DNA of 64,000 bases from Megaustenia siamemsis (Eukaryota > Mollusca > Gastropoda > Stylommatophora > Ariophantidae), in the NCBI GenBank assembly GCA_032433765.1, contig JAVIAB010000159.1, forward strand, positions 868,001 to 932,000, given 5' to 3'. Below, piece after piece: positions 21,477 through 32,578 of this stretch. The notes beneath the pieces are model-generated. The model saw only the letters and a program-made list of their open reading frames with translations, was not told the DNA's origin and ran no database searches. Both the position numbers and the translations under genes were made by a program. Each line of letters starts with the position of its first letter. Position 1 is the stretch's first letter.

Positions 21477-21544
21477 ACTGACAGAAATATGGAAACTCAG
21501 AATTTGATTAAAGTGGAAAATATAAAGAAGAACCAGAAAATCAA
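21477..21544 (+). CDS. Candidate 68-nt exon (possible N-terminal exon of a zinc-finger gene)
   Basis: A pyrimidine-rich acceptor ending TTCTCAG precedes 21477 and GTGAGT follows 21544. The single open frame reads TDRNMETQNLIKVENIKKNQ, with a SUMO-consensus IKVE, reminiscent of acidic N-terminal exons of invertebrate zinc-finger genes. It ends with two spare bases and would create a stop if spliced straight to the phase-0 exon at 28424, so it would need another partner exon or belongs to a different transcript. The call rests on splice signals only. Confidence 0.3.
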
Positions 21545-22074
21545 GTGAGTTGATAGTTTGGTATTAAAGACATGCAGTAACAGATGTACTTTATCAAATT
21601 GTGGAAGTATTTTGTTGTACAGTGAGATTGGTAAGAGAAAGGGCAGCAGGCTCAAAAGGAGAAAATCATGGATGGTGCTGGCTGAGGACAGTGTTCAACA
21701 GATTTGTCCACTTGGGGACATTGAACCTGGGGAAGAGTAGATATGGGTGCCAGCAGAGTGCTCTAGGTCCTTTTTGGTTTGCATCACTTTGAAGTTTTCT
21801 CTCTTGTCTTTCAAAGTTGTTTATGTTGGCCAATGTTGGTAAAATGGGTAAATGTTTGGGTGATTGTTTCTGGGAATATTTGAGCAACATTTTTTGTCAC
21901 ACTGGTACTTTGGTGGCAGCCAACTTCAGTGTACCTGATGTCCCTTATACATCAACATTATCTCATGATCCTTGGATGACCAGAGTTGGTTCACTCTTGA
22001 GAACCTACTCATGAATTGCCATACTTAAATTGTTTAAACCTTAGATTTTGATTTTTTTTTTAATGAAACATTAT
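21545..22074. other. No recognised gene
   Basis: Short open frames (for example 21558-21740 and 21817-22014) show no family features. No repeats seen within it. Confidence 0.4.
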
Positions 22075-23137
22075 GTCTCTTTCTGTGCATTTTGTTGTTC
22101 CCATTCATATCTTCCCCTCTTTATACATTTATTTATCTGTTCATTTTGTTGTTTTCTTCTATATCTTCCCCTCTTTATAAGTTTATTTATCTGTTCATTT
22201 TGTTGTTCTCTTCTATATCTTCCCCTCTTTATAAGTTTATTTATCTGTTCATTTTGTTGTTCTCTTCTATATCTTCCCCTCTTTATACATTTATTTATCT
22301 GTTCATTTTGTTGTTCTCTTCTATATCTTCCCTCTTTATAAGTTCATTTATCTGTTCATTTTGTTGTTCTCTTCTATATCTTCCCCTCTTTATAAGTTCA
22401 TTTATCTGTTCATTTTGTTGTTCTCTTCTATATCTTCCCCTCTTTATAAGTTTATTTATCTGTTCATTTTGTTGTTCTCTTCTATATCTTCCCCTCTTTA
22501 TAAGTTCATTTATCTGTTCATTTTGTTGTTCTCTTCTATATCTTCCCCTCTTTATAAGTTCATTTATCTGTTCATTTTGTTGTTCTCTTCTATATCTTCC
22601 CCTCTTTATAAGTTTATTTATCTGTTCATTTTGTTGTTCTCTTCTATATCTTCCCCTCTTTATAAGTTTATTTATCTGTTCATTTTGTTCTCTTCTATAT
22701 CTTCCCCTCTTTATAAGTTCATTTATCTGTTCATTTTGTTGTTCTCTTCTATATCTTCCCCTCTTTATAAGTTCATTTATCTGTTCATTTTGTTGTTCTC
22801 TTCTATAGCTTCCCCTCTGTATAAGTTTATTTATCTGTTCATTTTGTTGTTCTCTTCTATATCTTCCCCTCTTTATAAGTTCATTTATCTGTTCATTTTG
22901 TTGCTCTCTTCTATAGCTTCCCCTCTGTATAAGTTTATTTATCTGTTCATTTTGTTGTTCTCTTCTATATCTTCCCCTCTTTATAAGTTCATTTATCTGT
23001 TCATTTTGTTGCTCTCTTCTATAGCTTCCCCTCTGTATAAGTTTATTTATCTGTTCATTTTGTTGTTCTCTTCTATATCTTCCCCTCTTTGTAAGTTCAT
23101 TTATCTGTTCATTTTGTTCTTCTCTTCTATATCTTCT
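22075..23137. repeat. 54-bp minisatellite, about 20 units
   Basis: Units of 54 bp (TCTTCCCCTCTTTATAAGTT core). Because 54 is divisible by three, the array stays open for over 300 codons as repeated ISSPLYKFIYLFILLFSS; base composition and perfect periodicity show this is a by-product, not a membrane protein gene. In the right third two unit types alternate (CTATATC versus CTATAGC), giving a 108-bp higher-order unit. The right edge meets LINE-E coding sequence on the minus strand. Confidence 0.92.
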
Positions 23138-23515
23138 TCTAGATGTTTCTTCCTAATATTGGAAATTAGTTCTCTTTATACTTTGGCCTCTTTCAGAACG
23201 TTTTCATTACTCTTCCTAGTGGTCCATGTTATTCTTAACATTCTTCTGCAAAACCACACTTCTACACACTCCAGTAATTTTCGTGTCTGTTGTCCTGATG
23301 TCCATGATTCACATCCATATGTTAAGACTGGCTCTACATAACATTTAAGAACTCTTTTTCTTTTTTCTATTGTCAAAAATGGATTGCATAGTATCTTCCT
23401 CAGTTTTTGGAAAACTGCTTTTGCCTGAGCCATTCTGTATCTCGCCGTTGTTGTACATCTTCCATCTGAGGTTAACAAAGTTCCCAAATAAACACCTACC
23501 ATGTCACCTCTTTTG
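23138..23515 (-). pseudogene. LINE-E C-terminal fragment (minus)
   Basis: Minus strand reads VYLGTLLTSDGRCTTTARYR, then KAVFQKLRKILCNPF, VLKCYVEPVLTYGCESWT and FCRRMLRITWTTRKSNENVL. This is the post-thumb region of a non-LTR element (YLG, YGCESWT and RRM landmarks). The 3' continuation occurs in the plus-strand copy at 24925-25210. Its upstream end runs into the 25-bp array at the SDGRCTT codons. Confidence 0.8.
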
Positions 23516-23910
23516 TACATCTACCATCTCATCTCTGTTGTACATCTACCTTCTCACCTCTCTTGTACATCTATCATCTTATCTATGTTGTACTTCTACC
23601 ATCTGACCTCTGTTGTACATCTACCATCTCACCTCTGTTGTACATCTGTGACCTTGCCTCTGTTGTACATCTACTATCTCACCTCTGTTGTACATCTACC
23701 ATCTCACCTCTGTTGTACATCTACCATCTCACCTCTGTTGTACATCTGTGACCTTGCCTCTGTTGTACATCTACCATCTCACCTCTGTTGTACATCTACC
23801 ATCTTACCTCTGTTGTACATCTACCATCTTACCTCTGTTGTACATCTACCATCATACCTCTGTTGTACATCTACCATCTGACATCTTTTGTACATCACTA
23901 TCTCACCTCT
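23450..23910. repeat. 25-bp minisatellite grown from LINE-E coding sequence, about 16 units
   Basis: Unit TGTTGTACATCTACCATCTCACCTC-like, here described as TGTACATCTACCATCTC plus spacer. Its reverse complement contains AGATGG-AGATGTACAACA, the LINE-E codons for S-D-G-R-C-T-T found at 23451-23475. The array starts exactly there, so an internal piece of the LINE has been amplified. Open frames through it are artefacts of the period. Confidence 0.85.
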
Positions 23911-23982
23911 GTCCTGAAGCAAGGATTGGCTTTATCATGTTTTTAGTCCAGTACTGTATAGTTAGTATACATTTTACAAATA

Positions 23983-24435
23983 TGACGATCATCATTTTTG
24001 GGAGGACGTGAACTTCCAGTATATGGTGGATAAGTGGCAGGAACCATTGAAGGCACTGAAAGTGTTCCTTGTTGCAGTTTCCTCATATTCCAAGTCCAGC
24101 TTGTTGCAGGAGCTACTGAGTTAAGTGCTCTGTGCACACGGTGAGCTGTGTGTCTCATCCGTTTTGATCATGTTTCGATATTCCAATTGTTTCTTGATGA
24201 ATGATGCTATTGTATGACAGGGAACAGTTGGCTGTGTTCACTTTCTGTGCGGTTTCGCCTTATGTCTTTTGGCATGTGCTGAGACTGCTACGATGGGGAC
24301 TACAGTTACCTTTCTTTGTTTGGGAGATGAGTTAGTAATTCGGATGATTCCACTGGCATGGGCAGTTGAGCAATTATGGATTTTTATTCGTTTGCAGTGA
24401 TACCGAGGCCTTTCACAACCAATAACCTCTGTCTT
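23983..24435 (+). mobile_element. CCAATAA-tailed retroposon 3' end, 5'-truncated
   Basis: From ACGATCATCATTTTTGGG to ACAACCAATAACC it is a close match, in plus orientation, to the reverse complement of 49239-49700. It carries only the 3' untranslated part of that element; the coding region is missing. The tail is a single CCAATAA unit. Confidence 0.72.
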
Positions 24436-24924
24436 TTAGAAATACTAAAAGTATATTGAGATGAGAAGCAATAACATCAGCTCCATTATCAAAATTGAGC
24501 ACCCAGCTCAGTACAGAGATATCTGATGAGATACAATGTGGATCCTGTACAAGATCTGAAACTTGATCATTAAACATAGAAGGTCTAGAATGTCTCCCCA
24601 ACATGCCATTTTTGGCTTGAAAGGACAACAGATAGACTGACATACAGACATGTGGAAAAAATACAGAAAAGACAGATGCACAAAAATGACAGAAATATGC
24701 ACAGAAAAGACAAAAATACATACAGAAAGACAGATGCACAAAAATGACAGAAATATGCACAGAAAAGACAAAAATACATACAGAAAAGACAGATAGATGT
24801 ACAGAAAAGATAGATAAGTAGATAGATAAACAGACAGACATGAAAGTTAGGTATTATTTTAGATACTTCATTGTAAGTTTGCTATGTAGGGCTCATTTTA
24901 TTTACTTACATATCTATATAAATG
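24436..24924. other. No gene; includes a short 58-bp tandem repeat
   Basis: At about 24650-24810 a 58-bp purine-rich unit (GACAGATGCACAAAAATGAC core) is repeated two to three times. At 24600-24640 GGCTTGAAAGGACAACAGATAG resembles the LINE-F 3' end and tail. Minus-strand frames rich in Cys/Phe here translate this array. Confidence 0.55.
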
Positions 24925-25210
24925 TTCTGAAAGAGGCCAAGTCAAAAGAGAGCTAATTTCCAAAATTAGGAAGAAACAATCATCATTTTTTAGCCATGTA
25001 ATGAGAAGAGAACAGCTGGAATATATTTTAACAACTGGGAAAATTGAGAACGAAGAGATAGAGGGAAGCAAATAGAAAAGATATCAGACAGCTTAAGAGA
25101 ATGGCTTGGCAGAAGGTCAACAACAGAAATAATAAATAACTGTCAAGATTGAAAGTTGTGGAGAGACATGATCACCTACACCAGCAGGCCTGGTACTTGA
25201 TGATGATGAT
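24925..25210 (+). mobile_element. LINE-E 3' end (plus)
   Basis: Starts AATGTTCTGAAAGAGGCC, the same segment as the end of the minus copy at 23170, and continues with a QSSFFSHVMRREQLE-like, KIENERDRGKQ-like and LREWLGRRSTTEIINN-like C-terminus (read across frameshifts). It ends GAGAGACATGATCACCTAC, CAGCAGGCC and a GATGATGATGA tail. The terminal part recurs at 61560-61620. Confidence 0.75.
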
Positions 25211-25221
25211 GACATAACTAT

Positions 25222-25326
25222 ATGTATGTTGTTTATTGTTCCTGCTGAAGGCTTATTGAACTGAAACGTTATTCAAATTTGTGTCGTTCATTAATTACGT
25301 AAAGCTTTAACCATACCATTTTTTTC
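25222..25326 (+). mobile_element. Terminal fragment of a Penelope-like element
   Basis: GTTCCTGCTGAAGGC through ACGTAAAGCTTTAACCATAC to a T run is a plus-strand version of the end of the element at 5230-5340. The hammerhead-like motif at 25241-25270 is degraded (stem GGCTTATTGAACT). Confidence 0.65.
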
Positions 25327-25391
25327 TCTGACATTTCTCTTGTGAGAGGTAGACGGATGAAATCATTAACAAGATTGACGAAAGCCATGAC

Positions 25392-25775
25392 ATGTTAGTG
25401 ATGGGAGATTTTAATGGAAGGCTTGAGAAACGCAACAGTGAGAACAGTGATATCTTAGGACCCTTTGGTGATAAAACAGTTGAAATAAATGAAAATGGAA
25501 GCAGACTGCTGGAAATATGCAATCAAAATGATTTATTTATCACCAACACATTCTTCAAACACAGAGAGTCGCAAGTATACACCTGGTACAAATGGAATGA
25601 CACAACATACAGAAGCCAGATAGATTTTATACTAACAAGACAACAGAACAAGAAAAGAGTAACCGATAGTAAAGTAATCCCTAATATTACAGATGACATG
25701 GACCACAAGATGGTTATGATCACACTAAGACAACCAAAAATAAAGAGAATATACGAAAACAAACAAAAGAAGTGA
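25392..25775 (+). pseudogene. LINE-B endonuclease C-terminal half
   Basis: MLVMGDFNGRLEKRNSENSD contains the GDFN active-site motif, followed by INENGSRLLEICNQNDLFIT, the TWYKWNDTTYRSQIDFILTR substrate-binding region and a DMDHKMV segment replacing the usual SDH. The Asn and Glu motifs of the first half are missing through truncation. Confidence 0.82.
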
Positions 25776-25939
25776 AAAGAACAGACAATAAAAATAAAAC
25801 AATTAAAAGATCAAGAAACAAGGAAAACCCTAGAAGAAAAACTAAGAGGAATTCAAGAAACTCCCTAACGAAGTATGCACAGTAGAAGAAGAGTGGAAAC
25901 AATTTAAAGAAACAGTAACCAACATCTCTAAAACAGTTT

Positions 25940-27890
25940 GTGGAACGAAGCTATGAACAAAAGAAGGGAAGAAGAGCAGCCCGTGGTGGAACGAAACAAT
26001 CAGAGAAGCAATTAAGAAAAGAAGAACTGTTTAAAAATTGCAGGGAGAACAAGAACCAAGAAAAATATGAAAAATATGCTTTAGTTCGAAAAAGAAATAA
26101 AATGTTGATCAAAGGAGCTAGGCAAAAGAATTGGACAGAATTTGGACAAAACATGAGCAGGGACTTCAAGACAGCCACAAGAGATTTCTATAAAGCAGTA
26201 AAAGCCACAAGAGCGAGAAAAGAAAACCATGATCCTACTGAGCTGATAAATGACAAAGACGGACAGCCAATATCAAATAACCAACGTATGCAACACAGAT
26301 GGAAAGAATATTTTGAAGACCTGTTAAACATACCAACTACCAATAAGACAACAAAAACCACGCTAGAACTCACAAATACTGAACCCAACATCATGAAAGA
26401 GGAAATAGAAGAAGTAATCAAATATGCACCAAGAAATAAAGCACCGGGGATAGATAACATACCAATAGAAATAATAGCAGCAGCAGGAGAAACAGGAATG
26501 CAATGGCTGCACAGAATATTTAATGCAGCATGGCACCAACAACAAGCCCCTGAAGACTGGCAACAGGCAATCATCATACCAATATGGAAAAAGAAAGGTA
26601 GCAAAAGAGACTGCAATCAATATAGAGGTATATCTCCTCCCAGCCATGTACGAAAGGTATACGCCAGGATCTTTAAGTTCTTGGGAAAAAGTTCTGAGAG
26701 CAATAATAGAACTACAGTTAAGCGATTCTCAAATGGGGTTCTGAAAAAACAGAGGATGTACTGACGCACTATTCACATTAAAACTGCTTGCAGAAAAAAC
26801 GACAGATCACAATTAAAATTTATACATAGCCTTCATTGACCAGGAAAACATATTGACAGAGTAAACAGAGAACAACTGTGGGAGATACTAACAACATGCA
26901 GAGTAAGCCAACATCTAACCAACCTTATTAAAAGTCTCTACATCAACAGCAGCTGCATAGTCAGAACAGCAGCAGGCTACACAGACCACTTCGAAGTTAG
27001 ATCAGGTGTAAGACAGGGGTGCGTTCTATCCCCCCTACGGTTTATTACATACATGGACCATATATGCAAGCTAGCCAACCTATCAGAGACAGAGGAGATC
27101 AATGAGCTTCTATTTGCAGACGATCAGGCACTAATACATGAAACAATAGAAGACCTACAAGAACACTTAAACAAACTCAACAGCTCAGGCACAAAACACA
27201 ACATGAAAATCAACATCAACAAAACAGAAGTCATGAATGTCGCCAAAAATAAACAGAACATCAACATAACTATAGAAGGTAGACAACTAAAACAAATAGA
27301 GGATTTCAAAAACCTAGGAAGTTTAGTGATAAACGATAATTCTCAAACAGCAGAGATAGAATCAAGATGCAACAAAGCTTGTCAAATCATTTGACAGTTA
27401 TCACCACTATTGTCCAACAAGGAAATAACTCTAGAGGCAAAACGAGCACTATACAATACAATCCTCATCCCAAGTTGTGCTGCCAATGCCAGACCTGGAC
27501 CCTAGATGCAAGAACAATAAGAAAAATAACCTCTACTGAGATAAAATGTGTTAGACGAATGACAGGAAACAGTCTGAGAGATAAAATCAGAAATGAAGAA
27601 CTGAGAAAAAAGCTAGGCATAGCCCCGCCATAGAATATATAAGGAAACAACAGATAAAATGGTTTGGCCACGTGACAAGGCAGAAAGACCAAAACACAAC
27701 ACAACGAGCCTTCAGCAAACATTGTGAGAACACTAGACCCAAGGGTCAAGCACGAAAAAGATGGATCGATGGAATATTAGAAGCACTAGGAAACATAACA
27801 GTAGCAGAGGCGAACAAAAGAGCAAAAGACCGCAAATTATATCTCCTCTCGATGCTGAAAGGCAAAGAGGAAGAAGAAGATAGGTAGACA
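25940..27890 (+). pseudogene. LINE-B reverse transcriptase and C-terminal region
   Basis: Linker, then RNKAPGIDNIPIEIIAAAGE, EDWQQAIIIPIWKKKGSKRD and QYRGIS of the finger domain (25940-26764). Motif A remains as YIAFIDQENI-like text in another frame, motif B as SGVRQGCVLSPL at about 27000, motif C as FADDQALIHETIEDL at 27113-27160, then NKTEVMNVAKNKQN, CVRRMTGNSLRDKIRNEELR, WFGHVTRQKDQN and ARKRWIDGILEALGNI. The motif C tetrad FADD is intact, but four or more frame changes separate the parts. Confidence 0.85.
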
Positions 27891-27907
27891 GACAGGTAGG
27901 TGTTTCA

Positions 27908-28375
27908 ATAGGGATCTCAACAAAAATTGAATCTTAATATGTAGAGTTTCAAACATTGAACACTTTGTGTAGATCAACAACACTTGTATTTTAATATGTA
28001 GAGTCTCAAACATTGAACACCTTGTGTAGATCAACAAAACTTGTATTTTAATATCTAGTCTCAAACATTGAACACGTTGTGTAGATCAACAAAACTTGTA
28101 TTTTAATATCTAGTCTCAAACATTGAACACCTTGTGTAGATCAACAAAACTTGTATTTTAATATCTAGAGTCTCAAACATTGAACACCTTGTGTAGATCA
28201 ACAAAACTTGTATTTTAATATCTAGAGTCTCAAATATTGAACACCTTGTGTAGATCACAACACTTGTATTTTAATATCTAGACTCAAATATTGAACACCT
28301 TGTGTAGATCAACAAAACTTGTATTTTAATATCTAGTCTCAAACATTGAACACCTTGTGTAGATCAACAAAAATG
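27908..28375. repeat. 55-57-bp minisatellite, about 8 units
   Basis: Units with the core CATTGAACACCTTGTGTAGA and ACTTGTATTTTAATATCTAG. It lies just upstream of the exon at 28424, inside the presumed intron. No coding role. Confidence 0.9.
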
Positions 28376-28423
28376 AAGCAACCAATAATGTAAATATTGA
28401 CTTCATTTTTTTAATATGTTTAG

Positions 28424-28498
28424 GCCAAGGTGAAAGTAAAAATAGAAGCAAATATTCCATTCCTGCGGGACTACATTGAAAAACAACTTGCTGGTGAT
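28424..28498 (+). CDS. Exon (25 codons) probably belonging to the zinc-finger gene
   Basis: A T-rich tract ending TTTAG precedes the exon and GTGAGT follows it. The open frame reads AKVKVKIEANIPFLRDYIEK and ends LAGD. Only this frame is open, and it is phase 0 at both ends, which suits the phase-0 start of the exon at 45307. No domain is recognised. Its link to the downstream exons is inferred from strand, phase and lack of other genes in the 16.8-kb interval. Confidence 0.5.
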
Positions 28499-28564
28499 GT
28501 GAGTTTGTTTATTTATATGTTTGTAACAATATTATGTTGATAAACTAAACAGTGATACAGAATT

Positions 28565-29247
28565 TGTAACAGTGAATGTGAGGGAGTGTAGGGGATGGTT
28601 GAGGTGAGTGAGTGAGAGCACGAGGAGAGGTTACGAGAAATGTGAAGAGATTAGTGTCAGTCATGAAAACGTAATTCTCATGACTGAATGTAAACTTAGA
28701 GATGAGGAGTTGACGTAGGGGAGTTCTGATTGGTTGGGCGACAAAGCATGAGATGACGTAGAGTAATTTGATTGGTTTAGAGATGAAGTATATAATCTCA
28801 TATACGAGGCTGGAAGACAAGATTCACACATGGGAACTGCATGAGAACTGTGTCACCGGGAGGTGGTGGCCTGTAGTGGCTTACCGGCCTCCACAGTTAG
28901 TATTAGTGAAGGAGATAGAATCACACATGGGGGCTGTCCAGAACTAGTGATACAGACAGGGTACTGTAGACCCAGTAGTTAGGCATCAGCCAATGGCTCA
29001 TGGAGCCCAAGTCGTAACAGAGAGTTAGACTAGTTGAAGAAGTAGGTTTTAAGTTTATTGATGAGACAGATCACTGTGTTAGTAAGGGAGTAAATATTGT
29101 ATTAGATGAGCAGAACAACAGAATGTTTTTAAAGTATATTCAGGTGTAAGTTACATCTGCTACGTATACAGTTATACGTGGACAAGTTTCAATATGTTGA
29201 CATTTATAAGCCACGCCCAACAACAACAACTCAATGACAATGTTACA
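28565..29247 (+). mobile_element. Possible solo LTR
   Basis: 683 bp beginning TGTAACAGTG and ending AATGTTACA, so a TG...CA element with a 7-bp inverted terminus. Inside, promoter-like elements cluster: two ATTGG (inverted CCAAT) boxes at about 28728 and 28770, a TGACGTAG site and a TATATAA box near 28789. No matching target duplication is visible (GAATT versus TTTAC), so the call is tentative. Confidence 0.4.
28728..28800 (+). promoter_or_regulatory. Promoter-like cluster within the possible LTR
   Basis: GATTGGTTGGGCG, GATGACGTAGAG, GATTGGTTTAGAG and GTATATAATC follow in about 65 bp, resembling inverted CCAAT boxes, a CRE-like site and a TATA box in the usual order. Sequence resemblance only. 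Confidence 0.35.
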
Positions 29248-29517
29248 TTTACCCTTTTACAAATTTTGCTCCATTTTAACCCTAGATTACTTTATCTGAC
29301 TCATGTATTTTCACATTTGTAAAAATTACTACCACTTAATTGTTATATCTGGAGTTCAGAAAAAGATTTCCTTTGAACTTTTGTGACACAGCCATTTGTA
29401 TACCCAAGCAGTGACATGGGAATCAGATGCTGTCATAATTGCCTGGTTTAATCAGATTTTTGACCTAAAATCAATCCATAGCAGCATGGCTACCGGAGGT
29501 GTTTCATTAACACAGTG

Positions 29518-30472
29518 GCCATCAGTGTGTCAATCCAGCTATGTCTTTGGTTTCCTTGTAGTATTGTTCGCTACCTATCTCTTGTTACAACGGTTTGTTT
29601 GATGTCTCACAGCCAGTACATTTTGTCTGTCAGTCCAGCTGTGTTTTTGACTTTCTTGTAGTATTGTTTGCTACCTATCTCGTGTTACAACGGTTTGTTT
29701 GATGTCTCACAGCCAGTACATTTTGTCTGTCAGTCCAGCTGTGTGTTTGACTTCCTTGTAGTATTGTTTGCTACCTATCTCGTGTTACAACAGTTTGTTT
29801 GATGTCTCACAGCCAGTACATTTTGTCTGTCAGTCCAGCTGTGTTTTTGACTTTCTTGTAGTATTGTTTGCTACCTATCTCATGTTACAACAGTTTGTTT
29901 GATGTCTCGCAACCAGTACATTTTGTCTGTCAGTCCAGCTGTGTGTTTGGTTTCCTTGTAGTATTGTTTGCTACCTATCTCATGTTACAACAGTTTGTTT
30001 GATGTCTCACAGCCAGTACATTTTGTCTGTCAGTCCAGCTGTGTTTGACTTCCTTGTAGTATTGTTTGCTACCTATCTCTTGTTACAACAGTTTGTTTGA
30101 TGTCTCACAACCAGTACATTTTGTCTGTCAGTCCAGCTGTGTTTTTGACTTTCTTGTAGTATTGTTTGCTACCTATCTCGTGTTACAACAGTTTGTTTGA
30201 TGTCTCACAGCCAGTACATTTTGTCTGTCAGTCCAGCTGTGTTTTTGACTTTCTTGTAGTATTGTTTGCTACCTATCTCATGTTACAACAGTTTGTTTGA
30301 TGTCTCACAACCAGTACATTTTGTCTGTCAGTCCAGCTGTGTTTTTGACTTTCTTGTAGTATTGTTTGCTACCTATCTCATGTTACAACAGTTTGTTTGA
30401 TGTCTCACAGCCATTAGATTTTGTCTGTCAATCCAGCTGTGTTTTTGACTTTCTTGTAGTGATGTTCACTAG
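29518..30472. repeat. 100-bp tandem repeat, about 9.5 units
   Basis: Units carry GTCAGTCCAGCTGTG, CTTGTAGTATTGTTTGC, CTCGTGTTACAACAG and GATGTCTCACAGCC. The array stops in mid-unit at TGTTCACT (30469) and the repeat resumes at the adjacent phase at 40092 (TATCTCATGTTAC), so the intervening 9.6 kb interrupts it. Confidence 0.9.
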
Positions 30473-30580
30473 TAAAGAAGTAAAGACACCAAGATACACC
30501 AAGATGTGTAGAGATGTGAAGCTGATGATAATAGCATTCTAAAAAAAAAATAAGAAAAAAGTGGTATGGTGACAAAAGTC

Positions 30581-30610
30581 GACGTTTCAGCCAAGGAGGC
30601 CTTTGGCTGG
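30581..30610 (-). other. Hammerhead-like motif, left end of the Penelope-like element
   Basis: Minus strand reads CCAGCCAAAGGCC, loop TCCTT, GGCTGAAACGTC. The stem pairs GGCC with GGCT through one G-T wobble and the GAAA box is kept; the CTGATGA-like box is poorly kept. Confidence 0.3.
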
Positions 30611-31951
30611 AACACTAAACAACACAAAAAATATATATATAAGGATATGTAAACAAATCTAACTACATGGTGATAATAAGCTAGATACTCAAGAAAAGAA
30701 AATAAAAAAAGGGTCACTTCCCTGTGTTCCAGAGCGGGTCACTTCCCTGTGTTCCAGAGCGTGGTCAGCCTCCGAATGGACTAAAATGAGAAGGCGGGAT
30801 GACCAACTATATATCTCACTGACCAGGCAGTCTGGCGAGAAGACAGAATGGAAGGGTTCTAAAAATGTGGGAGGTGGGTACAAGATATGCATAAACTCTG
30901 CATATCTAACTCTACTAATACATGCGTAAAAGCATAAATCCATATATATATTGCCACAAAGCACACAAAGAAAACCCAAAGGTGCCCAAATGTGCCAATA
31001 CATATTTAGAGAAATATATATATGCAAGGAGACGGGCTAAGATGGCATCCTAGCTAGACATGTTTGTCGCTATGCCATGTGTATTTCGATTAAAGATGAT
31101 CGATGAGGGACCTCTTGCCTTGCCTGTAGCAGTTATCCTGCATGATTCCTTTGATTGTTTTTATTTCTTCGATGATGTTTGTGTAATTTCATTGATAACA
31201 ATTGGATGGTATTTTCATTCATTGCTGACTCAATGTAATTTGACCCATTTTCAATAATATGAATATTGGATTCACGCGTGGAGAGAGCTAAGGCACTACC
31301 CACCTGTCGCCTAGGGGTAGGCGGTTTGACCTACTTCTAAACGTGTCCACTAGTGGAACAGTGGCCGGCCTCTAGATATAGAGGCATGCTGCGAATACAG
31401 AATAACTAGCCGTGTTCCGCAAAACGAAGTCAAGTGGCGATACAGATGGTGGGGTGAATTAGTTGTGTGGGGCAGCTAATTCTATAAAATGCCCCATGAC
31501 GTTTTTGTTAGCGAATCGGAGGTGCCCTAACCTCCTCCCTTGGTAGGTGCGACCCGTCAGCCTAAAGATGGCAATGCATCTAGAAGTTCAACTCCGATTA
31601 TAAACCCCCGCTGTCTAGCGGGTACCCGTTCACGGTATAGACTTCGGGAGTAAACCCTGAGGACAAATCTGGAGATGGAGTCCCTAAGGCAGTTCAGTGC
31701 TGATTTCAATATTTCTCTGGCAACTCCTGCGGCGCAGTTGGCACCAAACTGTTCTTGCCCTGCTACACCTTTTGATCGCTCGGCTGCGTGGAGTGAAGAA
31801 ACATGTTGCATGACAACAACTTGTCTCTTTCTTTTTCTGCCCAAGCTCGCGCCCTGGAGAGGACACTCCAGAATCTCCATTTTAGTGTCGACAGGATACC
31901 ATCCACACCTGACACACAAGTGAAACCAACATTAAGAGACTCAACCTACGT

Positions 31952-32443
31952 TTGGGTTGCTGGAACGTCCGCACAGTGCAAACTGGCCTATCTGACAATT
32001 TGCGTGATATAAACGACGTTAGAAAGACAGCCATAATCAATAATGAACTGAAAAGACTTCAGGTGGATATAGCCGCACTTCAAGAGACGCGTTTGGCAGG
32101 ATCAGGCATGTTGAACGAGGCAGACTACGTGTTCTATTGGCAAGGAAAGAACAGCGACGATATCAGAGAACACGGTGTGGGATTTGCTGTGAAAAAATCT
32201 CTAAAAGGTCTGGTTTCACTCGGTCAGAATGCATCAGAGCGGATACTAACACTTCGCCTCAATACAACAACAGGACCAGTTACCCTTATAAATGTATATA
32301 CTCCGACCTCGTGCTCGTCATCTGAAACCAAGGACAATTTCTACGAAAATTTGACAGAAGTCATGGAAAGTATACCGGGACAAGATCACATTATTCTACT
32401 GGGGGATTTCAATGCTAGAATTGGCACAGGCCACAGTTCGTGA
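31952..32443 (+). pseudogene. LINE-C APE-type endonuclease, N-terminal part
   Basis: The frame shows GCWNVRTVQTG (Asn motif), IAALQETRLAGSG (Glu motif), EHGVGFAVKKSLKG, TLINVYTPTS and IILLGDFNARIG (Asp/Asn motif), in the order of APE-family nucleases. It stops at 32443. The remaining region resumes in other frames: FFKAKPQHKVSW, the HPRSKHWHQLDLILVR segment that has been amplified, and SADCDSDHSLVCYK with the SDH motif at about 33460. The tandem array therefore sits between two conserved blocks of the nuclease domain. Confidence 0.88.
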
Positions 32444-32578
32444 CCAGCCTGCCTCGATCGCTTTGGAGTTGGTAAATTAAATTAAAACGGCCAACGACTA
32501 CTAGAGTTTTGTGCCTATCATAACCTGTGCGTCACAAATACTTTTTTCAAAGCCAAGCCTCAGCATAAAGTATCTTGG

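Larger units (their letters stand above)
25327..27895 (+). mobile_element. LINE-B, the longest copy (5'-truncated in the endonuclease)
   Basis: From the GDFNGR motif of the endonuclease through reverse transcriptase to a GAAGAAGAAGATAGG tail. It covers most of the coding region of the family represented by fragments at 13071, 14066, 40205 and 44560. Frameshifts at about 25775, 25930, 26640, 26765 and 27390 inactivate it. Its tail runs into TAGACAGACAGGTAGG. Confidence 0.85.

Noticed and set aside
21271..21507. Hydrophobic 78-codon frame as a membrane protein
   Set aside because: It lies in T-rich intron-like sequence and crosses the acceptor of the candidate exon at 21477.
22092..23341. Open frames of 238 and 326 codons that look like a multi-pass membrane protein
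   Set aside because: They are translations of a 54-bp tandem array whose length is a multiple of three; the repeated unit ISSPLYKFIYLFILLFSS has no flanking gene structure.
28565..29247. Definite LTR retrotransposon
   Set aside because: No matching target duplication and no second LTR or coding region were seen, so only a tentative solo LTR is listed.
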